Assembly (NCBI RefSeq): GCF_900240945.1
Contig: NZ_OESG01000014.1
Span: 1,532,015-1,596,014 of the forward strand
Direction: 5' to 3'
From: Mycobacterium sp. 3519A
GTDB lineage: Bacteria > Actinomycetota > Actinomycetes > Mycobacteriales > Mycobacteriaceae
Length of the DNA stretch: 64,000 bases
Below are positions 8,194 to 19,990 of the stretch, piece after piece (position 1 is the stretch's first letter; each line of letters opens with the position of its first letter). A model generated the notes under the pieces. The model saw nothing but the letters and a program-made list of their open reading frames with translations, was not told the DNA's origin and made no database searches. The translations under genes and the position numbers were made by a program.

Positions 8194-9794
8194 CGCGCGT
8201 CGCTGGAGACCTCGTCGACGTCGTCGGCTGCGTTGGGCGACACCAGGTTCAGTGGTCGGGCCAACTGCGTGGGCACGGTGCGGCCGCGAAGTTCGACGAT
8301 CTCGCCGACGTCCCAGCACAGCGCCTCGGCGTCGAGCGCCCCGCTCACGGCGATGGCCGACGCGAGCACGTGGCCGGGTTCGAGCTTGGCCAACTCGGTG
8401 AGTCGGGCGGCCTCGTTCACCGGGTCGCCGATCACGGTGTACTCGAAGCGCGCCTGTGCGCCGATGTGGCCGGCGATGGCACGGCCAGCCGAGACGCCGA
8501 TGCCGAATTCGGTCTCGCCGAGGACGGTGATGAGTTCGTCGTGCAGTTCGCGCGATGCGGCCAGTGCGGCGCCGCAAGCGTCGGGATGTTCGATGGGCGC
8601 GCCGAAGATGCAGAGCGCCGCGTCGCCCTGGAACTTGTTGACGAAGCCGCCGTGCCGGTTGACGGTGTCGACGACGACGCGGAAGAACTCGTTGAGCAGG
8701 TTGACCACTTCGGATGCCGGGATGGTGGACGCGAGGTGGGTGGAGCCGACCAGGTCGACGAAAAGCACGGCGGCGTCGCGCTCCTGGCCGCCGAGTTCGG
8801 TACCGCGCTCCAGGGCGCGGCGGGCCACGTCTTCACCGACGTAGCGGCCGAACAGGTCGCGCAGCCGTTGCCGCTCGGCCAGGTCGCGGACCATGTCGTT
8901 GAAGCCGGCCTGCAGCAAACCGAGCTCGCTGGCGTCGTAGATCTGCATGTGCGCGTTGTAGTTACCGCGCTGCACTTCGCCCAGCGCCCAACGCAATTGG
9001 CGCAGCGGGTCGGCGATGGACATGGCCACCAGGACGGTGCCGAACAGGCCGATCACCAATGCGGCGATGGCCAGCAGCAGGATCGGCGTGGTGAGGCGGT
9101 CGGCGGATGCGGTGAGGATCTGGAACTTGCTGGCCACCAACGCGAGCACGATGGCCAGCACCGGAACGGCGGTGGACAACACCCAGGTGAGCACCTGGCG
9201 CTGGATGACGCCCGGTGCGCGGAAGTTCTCCGGCACCCCGCCGCGTAGGGCCGCCACGGCAACGGGCCGCAGCACGCGTTCGGACTGTAGGTAGCCGATG
9301 ATCGCCGTCGCGGTGGCGCCGAGGCCGGTGGCGACGGCGACGACCGGCGCCGACTTGCTGGCCACCGGCCAGCTGGCGACGATGAAGACGATCGAGCCCA
9401 GGCACCAGTTGGTGACGCTGATGACGGTCCGGTAGAAGGGCATCTTCAGCGCGCGGGCCCGTGCCAGTTCGGTGCTGGTGGGGTCGGAGTCGCCGAGCAG
9501 GGTGTCGCGGCGTTGCCACCGCATCACCGGGATGAGCAGCCGCAGGCTCAGGTAGGAGCCGACGGTGAACGACAAGAACAGGTAGCCCAGGAACACCGCC
9601 AGGTTGAAGGCGGGCAGGTCCTGAAGTTGGATCCGGTCCTCGGGCGGCAGGCCGAAGCGCAGGAAGCCGAGCACGAACAGCGCGCCGATGATGTCGCTCT
9701 GCAGCATGCCCAGGGTGAACACCGGCCACGGCGTGCGCGCCGCCCAGCGGACGAATGCGCTGATTCGCCCAATCGGGATGGCATCGGAGGTCAC
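8190..9794 (-). CDS. Membrane adenylate cyclase with HAMP domain (Rv3645 type)
   Basis: 534 residues, GTG start. Six hydrophobic segments fall in residues 25-260, followed by a HAMP linker (about 255-305) and a class III cyclase domain (about 338-505). The catalytic set is complete: metal aspartates Asp347 (FVDLVGS) and Asp391 (FQGDAAL), adenine-selecting Lys387 and Asp457 (IGDPVNEAARL), and transition-state residues Asn460 and Arg464. It should therefore make cAMP as a homodimer at the inner membrane. In Mtb, Rv3645 is reported as a dominant cAMP source linked to fatty-acid responses. Convergent with topA, with overlapping stop codons. Confidence 0.95.
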   Translation of the reverse strand: MTSDAIPIGRISAFVRWAARTPWPVFTLGMLQSDIIGALFVLGFLRFGLPPEDRIQLQDLPAFNLAVFLGYLFLSFTVGSYLSLRLLIPVMRWQRRDTLLGDSDPTSTELARARALKMPFYRTVISVTNWCLGSIVFIVASWPVASKSAPVVAVATGLGATATAIIGYLQSERVLRPVAVAALRGGVPENFRAPGVIQRQVLTWVLSTAVPVLAIVLALVASKFQILTASADRLTTPILLLAIAALVIGLFGTVLVAMSIADPLRQLRWALGEVQRGNYNAHMQIYDASELGLLQAGFNDMVRDLAERQRLRDLFGRYVGEDVARRALERGTELGGQERDAAVLFVDLVGSTHLASTIPASEVVNLLNEFFRVVVDTVNRHGGFVNKFQGDAALCIFGAPIEHPDACGAALAASRELHDELITVLGETEFGIGVSAGRAIAGHIGAQARFEYTVIGDPVNEAARLTELAKLEPGHVLASAIAVSGALDAEALCWDVGEIVELRGRTVPTQLARPLNLVSPNAADDVDEVSSDAR

Positions 9795-9875
9795 AGGTCA
9801 ACCGTATCGGGCTGTACGGACGGAAAAGGGTGCTGTGGGACGGACGTGTCGGTTCGCAGCATTACTGTTATCTCG

Positions 9876-11084
9876 ATGACCGGGGTGTTTTCGCGTCTGG
9901 TGGGTCAGGACGCCGTGGAAACGGAGTTGGTAGCTGCGGCGCAGGCTGCGCGCGGTGATTCAGCTCACAATCCGTCGGCCACCGGGACCATGACACACGC
10001 GTGGCTGATCACCGGGCCGCCCGGATCGGGCCGTTCGATCGCGGCGCTGTGCTTTGCGGCGGCTTTGCAGTGCACGTCCGACGGTGTGCCGGGCTGCGGT
10101 GAATGCCGCGCGTGTACGACGACGATGGCAGGCACCCACGCCGACGTGCGGCGGATCATCCCCGAGGGCCTGTCGATCGGCGTCGACGAGATGCGCAACA
10201 TCGTGCAGATCGCCTCGCGGCGGCCCGGGACGGGGCGCTGGCAAATCGTGGTGGTCGAGGATGCCGACCGGCTGACGGAGGGCGCGGCGAACGCGCTGCT
10301 GAAAGTGGTCGAGGAGCCACCGCCGTCGACGGTGTTCCTGCTGTGCGCGCCGTCGGTGGATCCTGAGGACATCGCGATCACGCTGCGCTCGCGGTGTCGG
10401 CATGTGGCGTTGGTGACGCCGCCGGTCGATGCGATCGCCCAGGTGCTGATCGACACGGATGGGTTGCCGGAGGACCAGGCGCGCTGGGCGGCCTCGGTCA
10501 GCGGCGGCCACGTCGGGCGGGCGCGCCGGTTGGCCACCGATGAGCAGGCGCGGGACCGCAGGCAGCGCGCACTGATGTTGGCCCGGGACGCGGCGACGCC
10601 GTCGCGGGCGTATGCGGCGGCCGAGGAGTTGGTGGCCACCGCCGAGGCCGAAGCGCGGGCGCTGACCGAGGGGCGCAACGAGGCGGAGACCGAGGAATTG
10701 CGCACGGCGCTGGGGGCAGGCGGCACCGGCAAGGGCACGGCGGGCACGCTGCGCGGTGCCACCGGTGCGATCAAAGACCTTGAGAAACGGCAGAAGTCGC
10801 GGCAGACGCGGGCGTCGCGGGACGCGCTGGACCGGGCGCTGATCGATCTGGCGACGTACTTCCGTGACGCGCTGCTGGTGTCGTCCGGTGCGGGCGCGGT
10901 CCAGGCGAATCATCCGGATATGGCGGATCGGATCGAGGCGATGGCCGCGCACGCGTCACCGGACAACCTGCTGCGATGCATCGAGGCGGTGCTGGAGTGC
11001 CGGGAGGCGCTGGCGGCGAATGTGAAGCCCAAGTTCGCGGTCGACGCGATGGTGGCCACGGTCGGGCAGGCGCTGCGGAACTGA
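9876..11084 (+). CDS. DNA polymerase III delta'-like clamp loader subunit (Rv3644c)
   Basis: 402 residues from ATG 9876 (MTGVFSRLVGQDAVETEL); upstream in-frame codons overlap the divergent cyclase gene and were excluded. It is an AAA+ clamp-loader protein: P-loop GPPGSGRS at residues 47-54, a zinc site Cys66-x7-Cys74-xx-Cys77-xx-Cys80, and the SRC motif in LRSRCRH that supplies the arginine finger. It loads the beta sliding clamp onto DNA together with DnaX and the delta subunit. The zinc module and SRC are present, as in DnaX and in many bacterial delta' subunits, while length and synteny match Mtb Rv3644c, usually called the delta' (holB) subunit. Confidence 0.92.
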   Translation: MTGVFSRLVGQDAVETELVAAAQAARGDSAHNPSATGTMTHAWLITGPPGSGRSIAALCFAAALQCTSDGVPGCGECRACTTTMAGTHADVRRIIPEGLSIGVDEMRNIVQIASRRPGTGRWQIVVVEDADRLTEGAANALLKVVEEPPPSTVFLLCAPSVDPEDIAITLRSRCRHVALVTPPVDAIAQVLIDTDGLPEDQARWAASVSGGHVGRARRLATDEQARDRRQRALMLARDAATPSRAYAAAEELVATAEAEARALTEGRNEAETEELRTALGAGGTGKGTAGTLRGATGAIKDLEKRQKSRQTRASRDALDRALIDLATYFRDALLVSSGAGAVQANHPDMADRIEAMAAHASPDNLLRCIEAVLECREALAANVKPKFAVDAMVATVGQALRN

Positions 11085-11140
11085 GTTGGGCTGCGCCATC
11101 GGCCTGCCGTAGACTCGTCCCGCCTGGCTAGACCGGGCAC

Positions 11141-11213
11141 GCCACCTTAGCTCAGTCGGTAGAGCGGCTCACTCGTAATGAGCAGGTCAGGAGTTCGATT
11201 CTCCTAGGTGGCT
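11141..11213 (+). tRNA. tRNA-Thr (anticodon CGT)
   Basis: A full cloverleaf can be drawn. The acceptor stem GCCACCT (11141-11147) pairs with AGGTGGC (11206-11212); the D arm is GCTC-loop-GAGC; the anticodon stem GCTCA/TGAGC encloses the loop CTCGTAA, giving anticodon CGT, which reads ACG threonine codons; the T arm contains GTTCGATT. The discriminator base is T (11213). The CCA end is not encoded, because CCG follows. The 3' end overlaps the end of the gene on the opposite strand. Confidence 0.95.
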
Positions 11214-11572
11214 CCGTTGAGCGCCTCGCGGGCGACTGCGCGGGCAGTGCTGGCGGCGGGGAAGCCGGCGTACCCGCTGGCGTGGTAGATGACTTCGGCG
11301 ATCTCCTCTTCGCTCAGTCCGTTGGTGCGGGCGATCTGGACGTGGAACTTGAGTTCGTCGGTCGCGCGCAACGCGATGAGGATGCCGAGCGTGACGAGGC
11401 TGCGGTCGCGGCGGCTCAAGCCTTCGCGGGTCCACAGACGACCGAAGATGTTGTCGATGCCGATCTCGAGTAGCTCGTCGGCGAACTTGCCGTCGCGGAG
11501 GTCGTCGTCCTGCAGCACGCCGGGGAGCAGCTCGCGGAAGACCTGAAGACCTTGTGTACGCACGTCTGTCAT
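11204..11572 (-). CDS. Carboxymuconolactone decarboxylase-like protein
   Basis: 122 residues from ATG 11572 (MTDVRTQGLQVFREL); a second in-frame start 14 codons upstream is possible. The protein has the CMD/AhpD-like all-alpha fold pattern, with the typical TREGLSRRDRSLVTL and ELKFHVQIARTNGLSEEE stretches. The CxxC of AhpD peroxidases is missing, so a gamma-carboxymuconolactone decarboxylase-like or unassigned role is more likely than peroxide reduction. The stop codon TAG is formed by bases of the tRNA-Thr acceptor stem on the other strand, so the last three codons and the stop fall within or at the edge of the tRNA gene. Confidence 0.85.
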   Translation of the reverse strand: MTDVRTQGLQVFRELLPGVLQDDDLRDGKFADELLEIGIDNIFGRLWTREGLSRRDRSLVTLGILIALRATDELKFHVQIARTNGLSEEEIAEVIYHASGYAGFPAASTARAVAREALNGAT

Positions 11573-11592
11573 GCCGTCCAGACTGGCATGGC

Positions 11593-12471
11593 TTATTGAG
11601 CTTTGGCGGGCCATCCCGGTATCGCTTCGCCGTGAGGTGGCGGTTGGTCTTTGAAGCCGGTCATCATGGCGATGCGTTCTGCTGCGGGCGTCGGCATGGC
11701 CGCTTCACAGCGTGCCTCCAAGTCGTGTCGGAACGATTTGGGGTCGTTCTTCGGGCCCCAGAACGAGCCGTCCGCGCCCGTGATGAACCAATTGCCGAAG
11801 ACGTCCTGGTCCGGCGCGGGTAGGGGGCCGATCTGTGGAACAGTCTGTGGTGCAGGAGGATTCGCACCGACTCGGGGATCGTGCTGCGTCAACTCGACTT
11901 GATTTACGAAGACGCCGCTAGATCCTCGCGCGTACGGTTGACCATCCTTATCGCTGACGACGGAAATGAATTTCCCGGGCCGGGTCTTACTCGCGACGAA
12001 CTTGGCGTAATCCCCACTGCACACGATTGCGCGGTAGCCGTTCCCCACGGGGGTGAGCTCCAAGAAGTGCAGCGCCTCGAAACCGAAATATGGAACAGCA
12101 TCTGCCGGGGCAGATTTACTGGGATAACCCAACGGGCGGACATTGACCAGTTGGAACAGGTAGTTCCCGACCCTCGGAAGGTTCTCGGGCGTCGCTCGGT
12201 CGAAACCCGGATATCCGTTTTCGGCGTTGAGGGTCAGTTCTGCGACGCCATAGGACTCGAGGTAGGCCCGCACGACCATTGCGGGACCAGTGGTGACGTC
12301 GATTCCTGGTTCTGCCGTCCAGTGGAAGCGGAAATTGTTCAGTAGAGGGGGCCAATTGGGGAACAACTGATCGGGTCGAGATGAGGTCTGAGGGGTTGGC
12401 GTTTGAGCGGGCACGCCGCAACCGCCGAGGGCAACGAGAGCGGCCACCAGAATGATGCGTGTGAACCTCAC
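11593..12471 (-). CDS. Putative lipoprotein paired with the EspE-like protein
   Basis: 292 residues from a GTG that overlaps the stop of the upstream gene (GTGA). The N-terminus is a lipoprotein signal: positive start VRFTRI, hydrophobic core, lipobox ALGGC with Cys at about position 18. The rest is hydrophilic, rich in Pro and aromatic residues, and resembles no enzyme family I can name. Translational coupling to the large WxG-type gene says the two act together; a surface anchor, receptor or antidote for the secreted partner are all possible. I see no clear Mtb counterpart at this locus, so the pair is accessory. The end of the CDS is 20 bases from the next gene on the same strand. Confidence 0.8.
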   Translation of the reverse strand: MRFTRIILVAALVALGGCGVPAQTPTPQTSSRPDQLFPNWPPLLNNFRFHWTAEPGIDVTTGPAMVVRAYLESYGVAELTLNAENGYPGFDRATPENLPRVGNYLFQLVNVRPLGYPSKSAPADAVPYFGFEALHFLELTPVGNGYRAIVCSGDYAKFVASKTRPGKFISVVSDKDGQPYARGSSGVFVNQVELTQHDPRVGANPPAPQTVPQIGPLPAPDQDVFGNWFITGADGSFWGPKNDPKSFRHDLEARCEAAMPTPAAERIAMMTGFKDQPPPHGEAIPGWPAKAQ

Positions 12472-14813
12472 TGCGGCGGCGTCGCATTCGTGATCGCACC
12501 CGAATACGCCCGCCAGTACTCGTCGGTCATTGTGTTGAGAACGTTGTCGTGGCCGACCGTTGCGAGATAGCTGGTGATGGCTCCGTAGAACTCCGGATAA
12601 CGGTTGTCTCCCCCCTGCTCGGGAACATTGAACTGGCCGTTGACAAGCCGTTCTTGGAGTTGGGCACGCAAGTAAGGGTCGCCTGCGCCGTCGGCCACCA
12701 ATGCGGCGGCCATGTGCATCTGGACTGGAAACATATCGCGGGCGTGGACGTTGTCGACTCCCGGCATGACTGGTTCTGAGCCGATGAAGAAGTCCTTGCC
12801 GAGGTTGGCGATTCCGCCGGCAGCGGAGCCTCCTGGAAATTCGCCGGCCAGATCCTTGCCGAGATCCCACAATTTCGAACGTAATTCGTAAGACTCGTGG
12901 GCGGCGGTCGCAGCGTCGTGCGTCGCGTCGAATCGCTCGTCATAGGAACCGAGATCCATAGCCGCCTGAAGCTTTCCGGCCGCCTTCATCGCGTAGTTGT
13001 TCTCGCCTGGTGTGCTATCGGTCACTGAGTGCGCCGCCATGTCGAACATCTTGTTCATGTGCGCTTGTGAACTCTCCATTGCGATTTGGCTGGCTGTCTT
13101 CGGGGCGTTGGAATCTACTGGCTGATCTAGGGAAGGGTGATCTGAGTTGAGAACGCTCATCAGGTGTCGGGTGTTGACTGGTTCGAGATTGCCTCCATCT
13201 GGATCGAGGGGCGCGAATCGACCATTACTGTCACCTGTGTCCATACCGACCATGTCGTCCATGTACGGCGAGAACGCCCGCGCCCAGTCGCGTGTCAGTT
13301 CGGGATTAACCTGTCCGAGCGACTGCCCTTGGGCGTCGGGAAGATTCAACAATTGGTTGGAGTGACTGCTCGTGTATTCCGCCAAGGCGTGCGCCGTAGA
13401 GGCGGCGCGCCCAGTTGAATCATGAGCCGCTGATTCGCCTACCCAATCGAAGAGACCGCCCGCCGCCAGCCCGTCATCCTGCCACTGGTGCTGCGTGAGG
13501 TTGTTCAAGAACTTCTCACCGCCCGACCCAGTCACCACGTCGTGAATCACCATGTCGTCGGAGTTGACCGCATTGAACATATTCTGCAGTGTCGGATCGA
13601 CCATTTGGTGATACCAACGCGGCCGGTCGGCCATCGGATCATTTCCGGGCACAGGCCAACCGTTCGATTGCTCGAGTAACTGCCGACTCTTCTCAAACAT
13701 GCCGGAATCCAATGCGCTACCGACTTGGAGGTCGCGGTTCCCACGTTGGATCACATCAGCCAGATCGTTTAACCCCGCCACCGGCGTCGAAGCTGTCTTC
13801 AACTCGGGGAGACCGATCGAACCGTCGGGATTGTGGGTCGGTTCTCCGTAACCCAACGGGGTCAACACCGGTCCGTCCAGCACCTTCTGAATGCCTTCTG
13901 GCAGTGCGTATTTCCCGCCGCTTGCCGGATTGGTGGTCGACGGCGGCTCCGTGCCAGGAAGCCCCGTCTTGATGTTCGGGTTGGACGCGAGTTGGAATAC
14001 GTCGGCGACCCGGCCACCATCGGGACCGGCTTTGTCCATGACCGCTTTGATCTCCGCCGGCGTCTTGTCCCCGAACGCGCGTGAGAAGCCTTGCAGATAG
14101 GACATCTGCTCCGGCGGCAGCGTGAGGTTCCCGTTGTTGAGTGCGGCTTGTTGTTCCGGGTTCAGCGTGGTGTTCTCGACCAGCCGCTGATGTTGCTCGG
14201 GTGTGAGTTGCCCGTTCTGCAGCGCCTCGGAGTCTTCCTTGCCGACCTCGTCCGGCGACTTCTTCTCTTTGTCGTCCTCGCCCTGGCCGGTGGCGAATGC
14301 GGGGCCTTCTTTAGCGAATTTTTGGTTGCCCAGGGCTTGGTATTCGGGGTCCAGGCCGCGGATCTTGCCGCCGATGGTGTTGAGTTCGCCGTTGGAGCGC
14401 TGCACGATCTGTTGGACTTGGGCGATGCCTTTCTGCACGATGGCCAGCCGCATCTGTTCACCGGCCTGGCCCTGCGGGGTGCTGGCCGCGGCGTCGATGA
14501 CCCATTTGCGCACCGATTCCAGATCGCGTCGCCCGGCGGCCACCACTTGTGCTGATTCGCCGACATGGGACGCCAACCGCTGATCGAGGCCGGCGAGCTG
14601 TTCAAAGACTCGGGCGTGTTCGGTGTTGGCCGTGCCGTAGGCGTTGGCCGCACCACCGGTCCACTTCGACCCGGGCGCCGCGGAGTCCACCGTCGACTTC
14701 AACCCGCGCAACGCTGCGCTGTTGTCGTACTGCTCACCGGTGGCCGGAGTGCCCTCACCGAAGGTCTGCCGCGCATTCGACCACGTCGACAAAAACGCGT
14801 TGAGCACACTCAC
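12468..14813 (-). CDS. EspA/EspE-like WxG protein with TPR-like region
   Basis: 781 residues, GTG start (a second GTG lies two codons later). The first 120 residues look helical, with W51-T-G53 followed by ANAYGTANTEH, the type of helix-turn-helix signature found in ESX substrates of the EspA/EspE group. Residues about 175-290 are charged and contain repeated helical units around LTPEQHQRLVEN and LNPEQQAALNNG, like proteins annotated as TPR-repeat proteins. The C-terminal 400 residues hold no motif I recognise. There is no Sec signal, so export through an ESX system is plausible but inferred. It is co-translated with the lipoprotein gene. No ESX secretion genes or EspG-like chaperone lie nearby. 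Confidence 0.78.
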   Translation of the reverse strand: MSVLNAFLSTWSNARQTFGEGTPATGEQYDNSAALRGLKSTVDSAAPGSKWTGGAANAYGTANTEHARVFEQLAGLDQRLASHVGESAQVVAAGRRDLESVRKWVIDAAASTPQGQAGEQMRLAIVQKGIAQVQQIVQRSNGELNTIGGKIRGLDPEYQALGNQKFAKEGPAFATGQGEDDKEKKSPDEVGKEDSEALQNGQLTPEQHQRLVENTTLNPEQQAALNNGNLTLPPEQMSYLQGFSRAFGDKTPAEIKAVMDKAGPDGGRVADVFQLASNPNIKTGLPGTEPPSTTNPASGGKYALPEGIQKVLDGPVLTPLGYGEPTHNPDGSIGLPELKTASTPVAGLNDLADVIQRGNRDLQVGSALDSGMFEKSRQLLEQSNGWPVPGNDPMADRPRWYHQMVDPTLQNMFNAVNSDDMVIHDVVTGSGGEKFLNNLTQHQWQDDGLAAGGLFDWVGESAAHDSTGRAASTAHALAEYTSSHSNQLLNLPDAQGQSLGQVNPELTRDWARAFSPYMDDMVGMDTGDSNGRFAPLDPDGGNLEPVNTRHLMSVLNSDHPSLDQPVDSNAPKTASQIAMESSQAHMNKMFDMAAHSVTDSTPGENNYAMKAAGKLQAAMDLGSYDERFDATHDAATAAHESYELRSKLWDLGKDLAGEFPGGSAAGGIANLGKDFFIGSEPVMPGVDNVHARDMFPVQMHMAAALVADGAGDPYLRAQLQERLVNGQFNVPEQGGDNRYPEFYGAITSYLATVGHDNVLNTMTDEYWRAYSGAITNATPPQ

Positions 14814-14837
14814 CTACCCATTATCCCAACCCCCCGA

Positions 14838-17590
<2,753 letters not shown>

Positions 17591-17619
17591 GCGCTCACTT
17601 TCTATCGTAGGGTGGCGTC

Positions 17620-19401
17620 ATGTCCTACGACGTCATCGTGCGCAACGGCCTGTGGTTCGACGGCACCGGAAGCGCACCCCAGGTCCGCACGCTGGGCATT
17701 CGCGACGGAATCGTCGCGGTGGTATCGCGTGAACCGCTCGACGAAACCGGCTGTCCGGAGGTGATCGACGCGTCCGGCAAGTGGGTCGTGCCCGGCTTCA
17801 TCGACGTACACACCCATTACGACGCCGAAGTGCTGCTCGATCCCGGACTGCGCGAGTCGGTCCGGCACGGCGTCACCACGGTGCTGCTGGGCAACTGCTC
17901 GCTGTCGACCGTCTACGCCGACAACGACGACGCCGCCGATCTGTTCAGCCGGGTCGAGGCGGTGCCGCGGCAGTACGTGCACGGCGCGCTGGAAGCGAAG
18001 AAGACATGGTCCACGCCCGCCGAATACGTTCGGGCGCTCGACGACTTGCCGCTCGGCCCGAACATCGGCTCGATGCTCGGGCATTCGGATCTGCGTACCA
18101 GTGTGCTTGGACTCGACCGCGCGACCACCGAGGGCGTGACGCCGACCAAGGCCGAACTGGACAGAATGACCAAACTGCTCGAGGAGGCCCTCGACGCCGG
18201 CCTGCTCGGCATGTCCGGTATGGACGCGCCCATCGACAAACTCGACGGGGACCGGTTCCGGTCCCGCGCGCTGCCCTCGACGTTCGCCACCTGGCGGGAA
18301 CGGCGCAAGCTGATCTCGGTGTTGCGCAGGCGCCGTCGCATCCTGCAGAGCGCGCCGAACACGAAGAGCCCGCTGTCCGCGCTGATGTTCTTCTTGACCA
18401 GCAGCCGGATGTTCGGTCGTCGCCCCGGTGTCCGGATGAGTCTGCTGGTGTCCGCCGACGCTAAATCCGCCACCGGCGCGGTGCACGTATTGGGGCCCGG
18501 CACAAGGCTTCTCAACAAGGTCCTTGGCTCGTTCGTCCGGTTCCAACACCTTCCGGTGCCATTCGAGCTGTACTCCGACGGCATCGACCTGCCCGTTTTC
18601 GAGGAGTTCGGGGCGGGCACCGCGGCGCTGCACCTGCGCGATCAGATCGAACGCAACGAACTCCTCGCCGACCCCGAGTATCGACGCAGGTTCCGCGCGA
18701 GCTTCGACCGTCGCAAGCTCGGGCCGACCCTGTGGCACCGCGACTTCCACGACGCCACCATCGTGGAGTGCCCCGACGCGACGCTGATCGGCAAGAGCTT
18801 CGGCCAGATCGCCGACGAGCGCGGCCTGCACCCGTTGGACGCGTTTCTCGACGTTTTGGTCGAGAACGGCGAGCGCAACGTGCGGTGGACGACGATCGTG
18901 GCCAACCACCGTCCGAAGTACCTCGATAGGCTCGCCGCGGAACCCTCTGTGCACATGGGCTTTTCGGATGCGGGAGCGCACCTGCGCAATATGGCGTTCT
19001 ACAACTTCGGAGTCCGGCTGCTCAGGCGCGTTCGCGACGCCCAGCGCGCCGGACGCCCCTTCCTGACCACCGAGCGCGCGGTGTATCGGCTCACCTCGGA
19101 GGTGGCCGACTGGTTCGGCTTGGACGCGGGCACGCTACGCAAGGGTGACCGGGCCGATTTCGTCGTTATCGATCCCGAAGGGCTGAACGAATCCGTCGAC
19201 AGCTATCACGAGGCGACCGTGCCGTTCTACGGCGGCTTGAGTCGCATGGTCAACCGCAACGACGCGGCGGTGATCGCGACGGCCGTCAACGGCACCGTTG
19301 TGTTCCGCGACGGCCAGTTCTGTGCGGGCTACGGCACCACGGTCAAGTCCGGCCGGTTCCTGCCCGCAGACACCGGGCAGCTGCTGAAAACGCCTATCTG
19401 A
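17620..19401 (+). CDS. N-acyl-D-amino-acid deacylase-like amidohydrolase
   Basis: 593 residues, ATG start. It begins with the urease-like beta-barrel (YDVIVRNGLWFDGTG) and the metal-binding H-x-H of the amidohydrolase superfamily in GFIDVHTHYDAEV (residues about 62-68). Further ligands are probably in SMLGHSDLR and the C-terminal GFSDAGAHLRN, whose Asp is the usual catalytic residue. D-aminoacylases of this subgroup hydrolyse N-acyl-D-amino acids, but related proteins act on other amides, so the substrate is open. The TetR gene starts one base after this stop codon, giving a two-gene unit in which the regulator probably controls the enzyme. I do not recall a counterpart at this position in Mtb. 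Confidence 0.85.
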   Translation: MSYDVIVRNGLWFDGTGSAPQVRTLGIRDGIVAVVSREPLDETGCPEVIDASGKWVVPGFIDVHTHYDAEVLLDPGLRESVRHGVTTVLLGNCSLSTVYADNDDAADLFSRVEAVPRQYVHGALEAKKTWSTPAEYVRALDDLPLGPNIGSMLGHSDLRTSVLGLDRATTEGVTPTKAELDRMTKLLEEALDAGLLGMSGMDAPIDKLDGDRFRSRALPSTFATWRERRKLISVLRRRRRILQSAPNTKSPLSALMFFLTSSRMFGRRPGVRMSLLVSADAKSATGAVHVLGPGTRLLNKVLGSFVRFQHLPVPFELYSDGIDLPVFEEFGAGTAALHLRDQIERNELLADPEYRRRFRASFDRRKLGPTLWHRDFHDATIVECPDATLIGKSFGQIADERGLHPLDAFLDVLVENGERNVRWTTIVANHRPKYLDRLAAEPSVHMGFSDAGAHLRNMAFYNFGVRLLRRVRDAQRAGRPFLTTERAVYRLTSEVADWFGLDAGTLRKGDRADFVVIDPEGLNESVDSYHEATVPFYGGLSRMVNRNDAAVIATAVNGTVVFRDGQFCAGYGTTVKSGRFLPADTGQLLKTPI

Positions 19402-19402
19402 C

Positions 19403-19990
19403 ATGGCAAGGACGCAGCAGCAGCGCCGCGCGGAAACCGTCGCCCGACTGCTCGACGCCAGCATCGACACCATCATCGACGTCGGCTACGCGCGGGCGTC
19501 GGCGGCGGTGATCGCCAAGCGTGCCAACGTGTCCGACGGTGCGCTGTTCCGCCACTTCCCGACCATGGGCGACTTCATGGCCGCCACCGCCCGCGAGGTG
19601 ATGCGACGTCAACTCGATCTCGTCACCAAGCGAGTAGCCGAAATCCCGGCTGCCGAGGCGGCGCTGGAAGCGGCGGTGCGAATCCAGTGGGAGACCACCA
19701 CCAACGCGACGAACACCGTGATGTTCGAACTGATGGTGGCCGCCCGCACGGACGGGAAGCTGAAAGCGACGTTGCAGACGGTGCTCGCCGAGTACGCCGA
19801 GAACATCTACGCGACCGCGCGCGCCTTCCCCGGCGCCGAGAAGTTCGACGAGGACACGTTCGCGACGCTGGTGGCGATCATCACCAACGCATTCAACGGC
19901 GCCGCGATCGTCAGACCGGTGCTGCCGCAACCCGACAGTGAGGAAAAGCAGATCGATCTGCTGATCGACGTGATGCGCGGGCTGGCCTAG
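19403..19990 (+). CDS. TetR-family transcriptional regulator
   Basis: 195 residues. The N-terminal helix-turn-helix is typical (ARASAAVIAKRANVSDGALFRHF, residues about 31-53), followed by an alpha-helical ligand-binding domain. TetR proteins usually repress neighbouring genes until a small molecule binds. It starts one base after the amidohydrolase stop and so is cotranscribed with it, which points to autoregulation of that pair. The stop shares CTAG (19987-19990) with the stop of the convergent DUF2304 gene. The ligand cannot be read from the sequence. Confidence 0.9.
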   Translation: MARTQQQRRAETVARLLDASIDTIIDVGYARASAAVIAKRANVSDGALFRHFPTMGDFMAATAREVMRRQLDLVTKRVAEIPAAEAALEAAVRIQWETTTNATNTVMFELMVAARTDGKLKATLQTVLAEYAENIYATARAFPGAEKFDEDTFATLVAIITNAFNGAAIVRPVLPQPDSEEKQIDLLIDVMRGLA

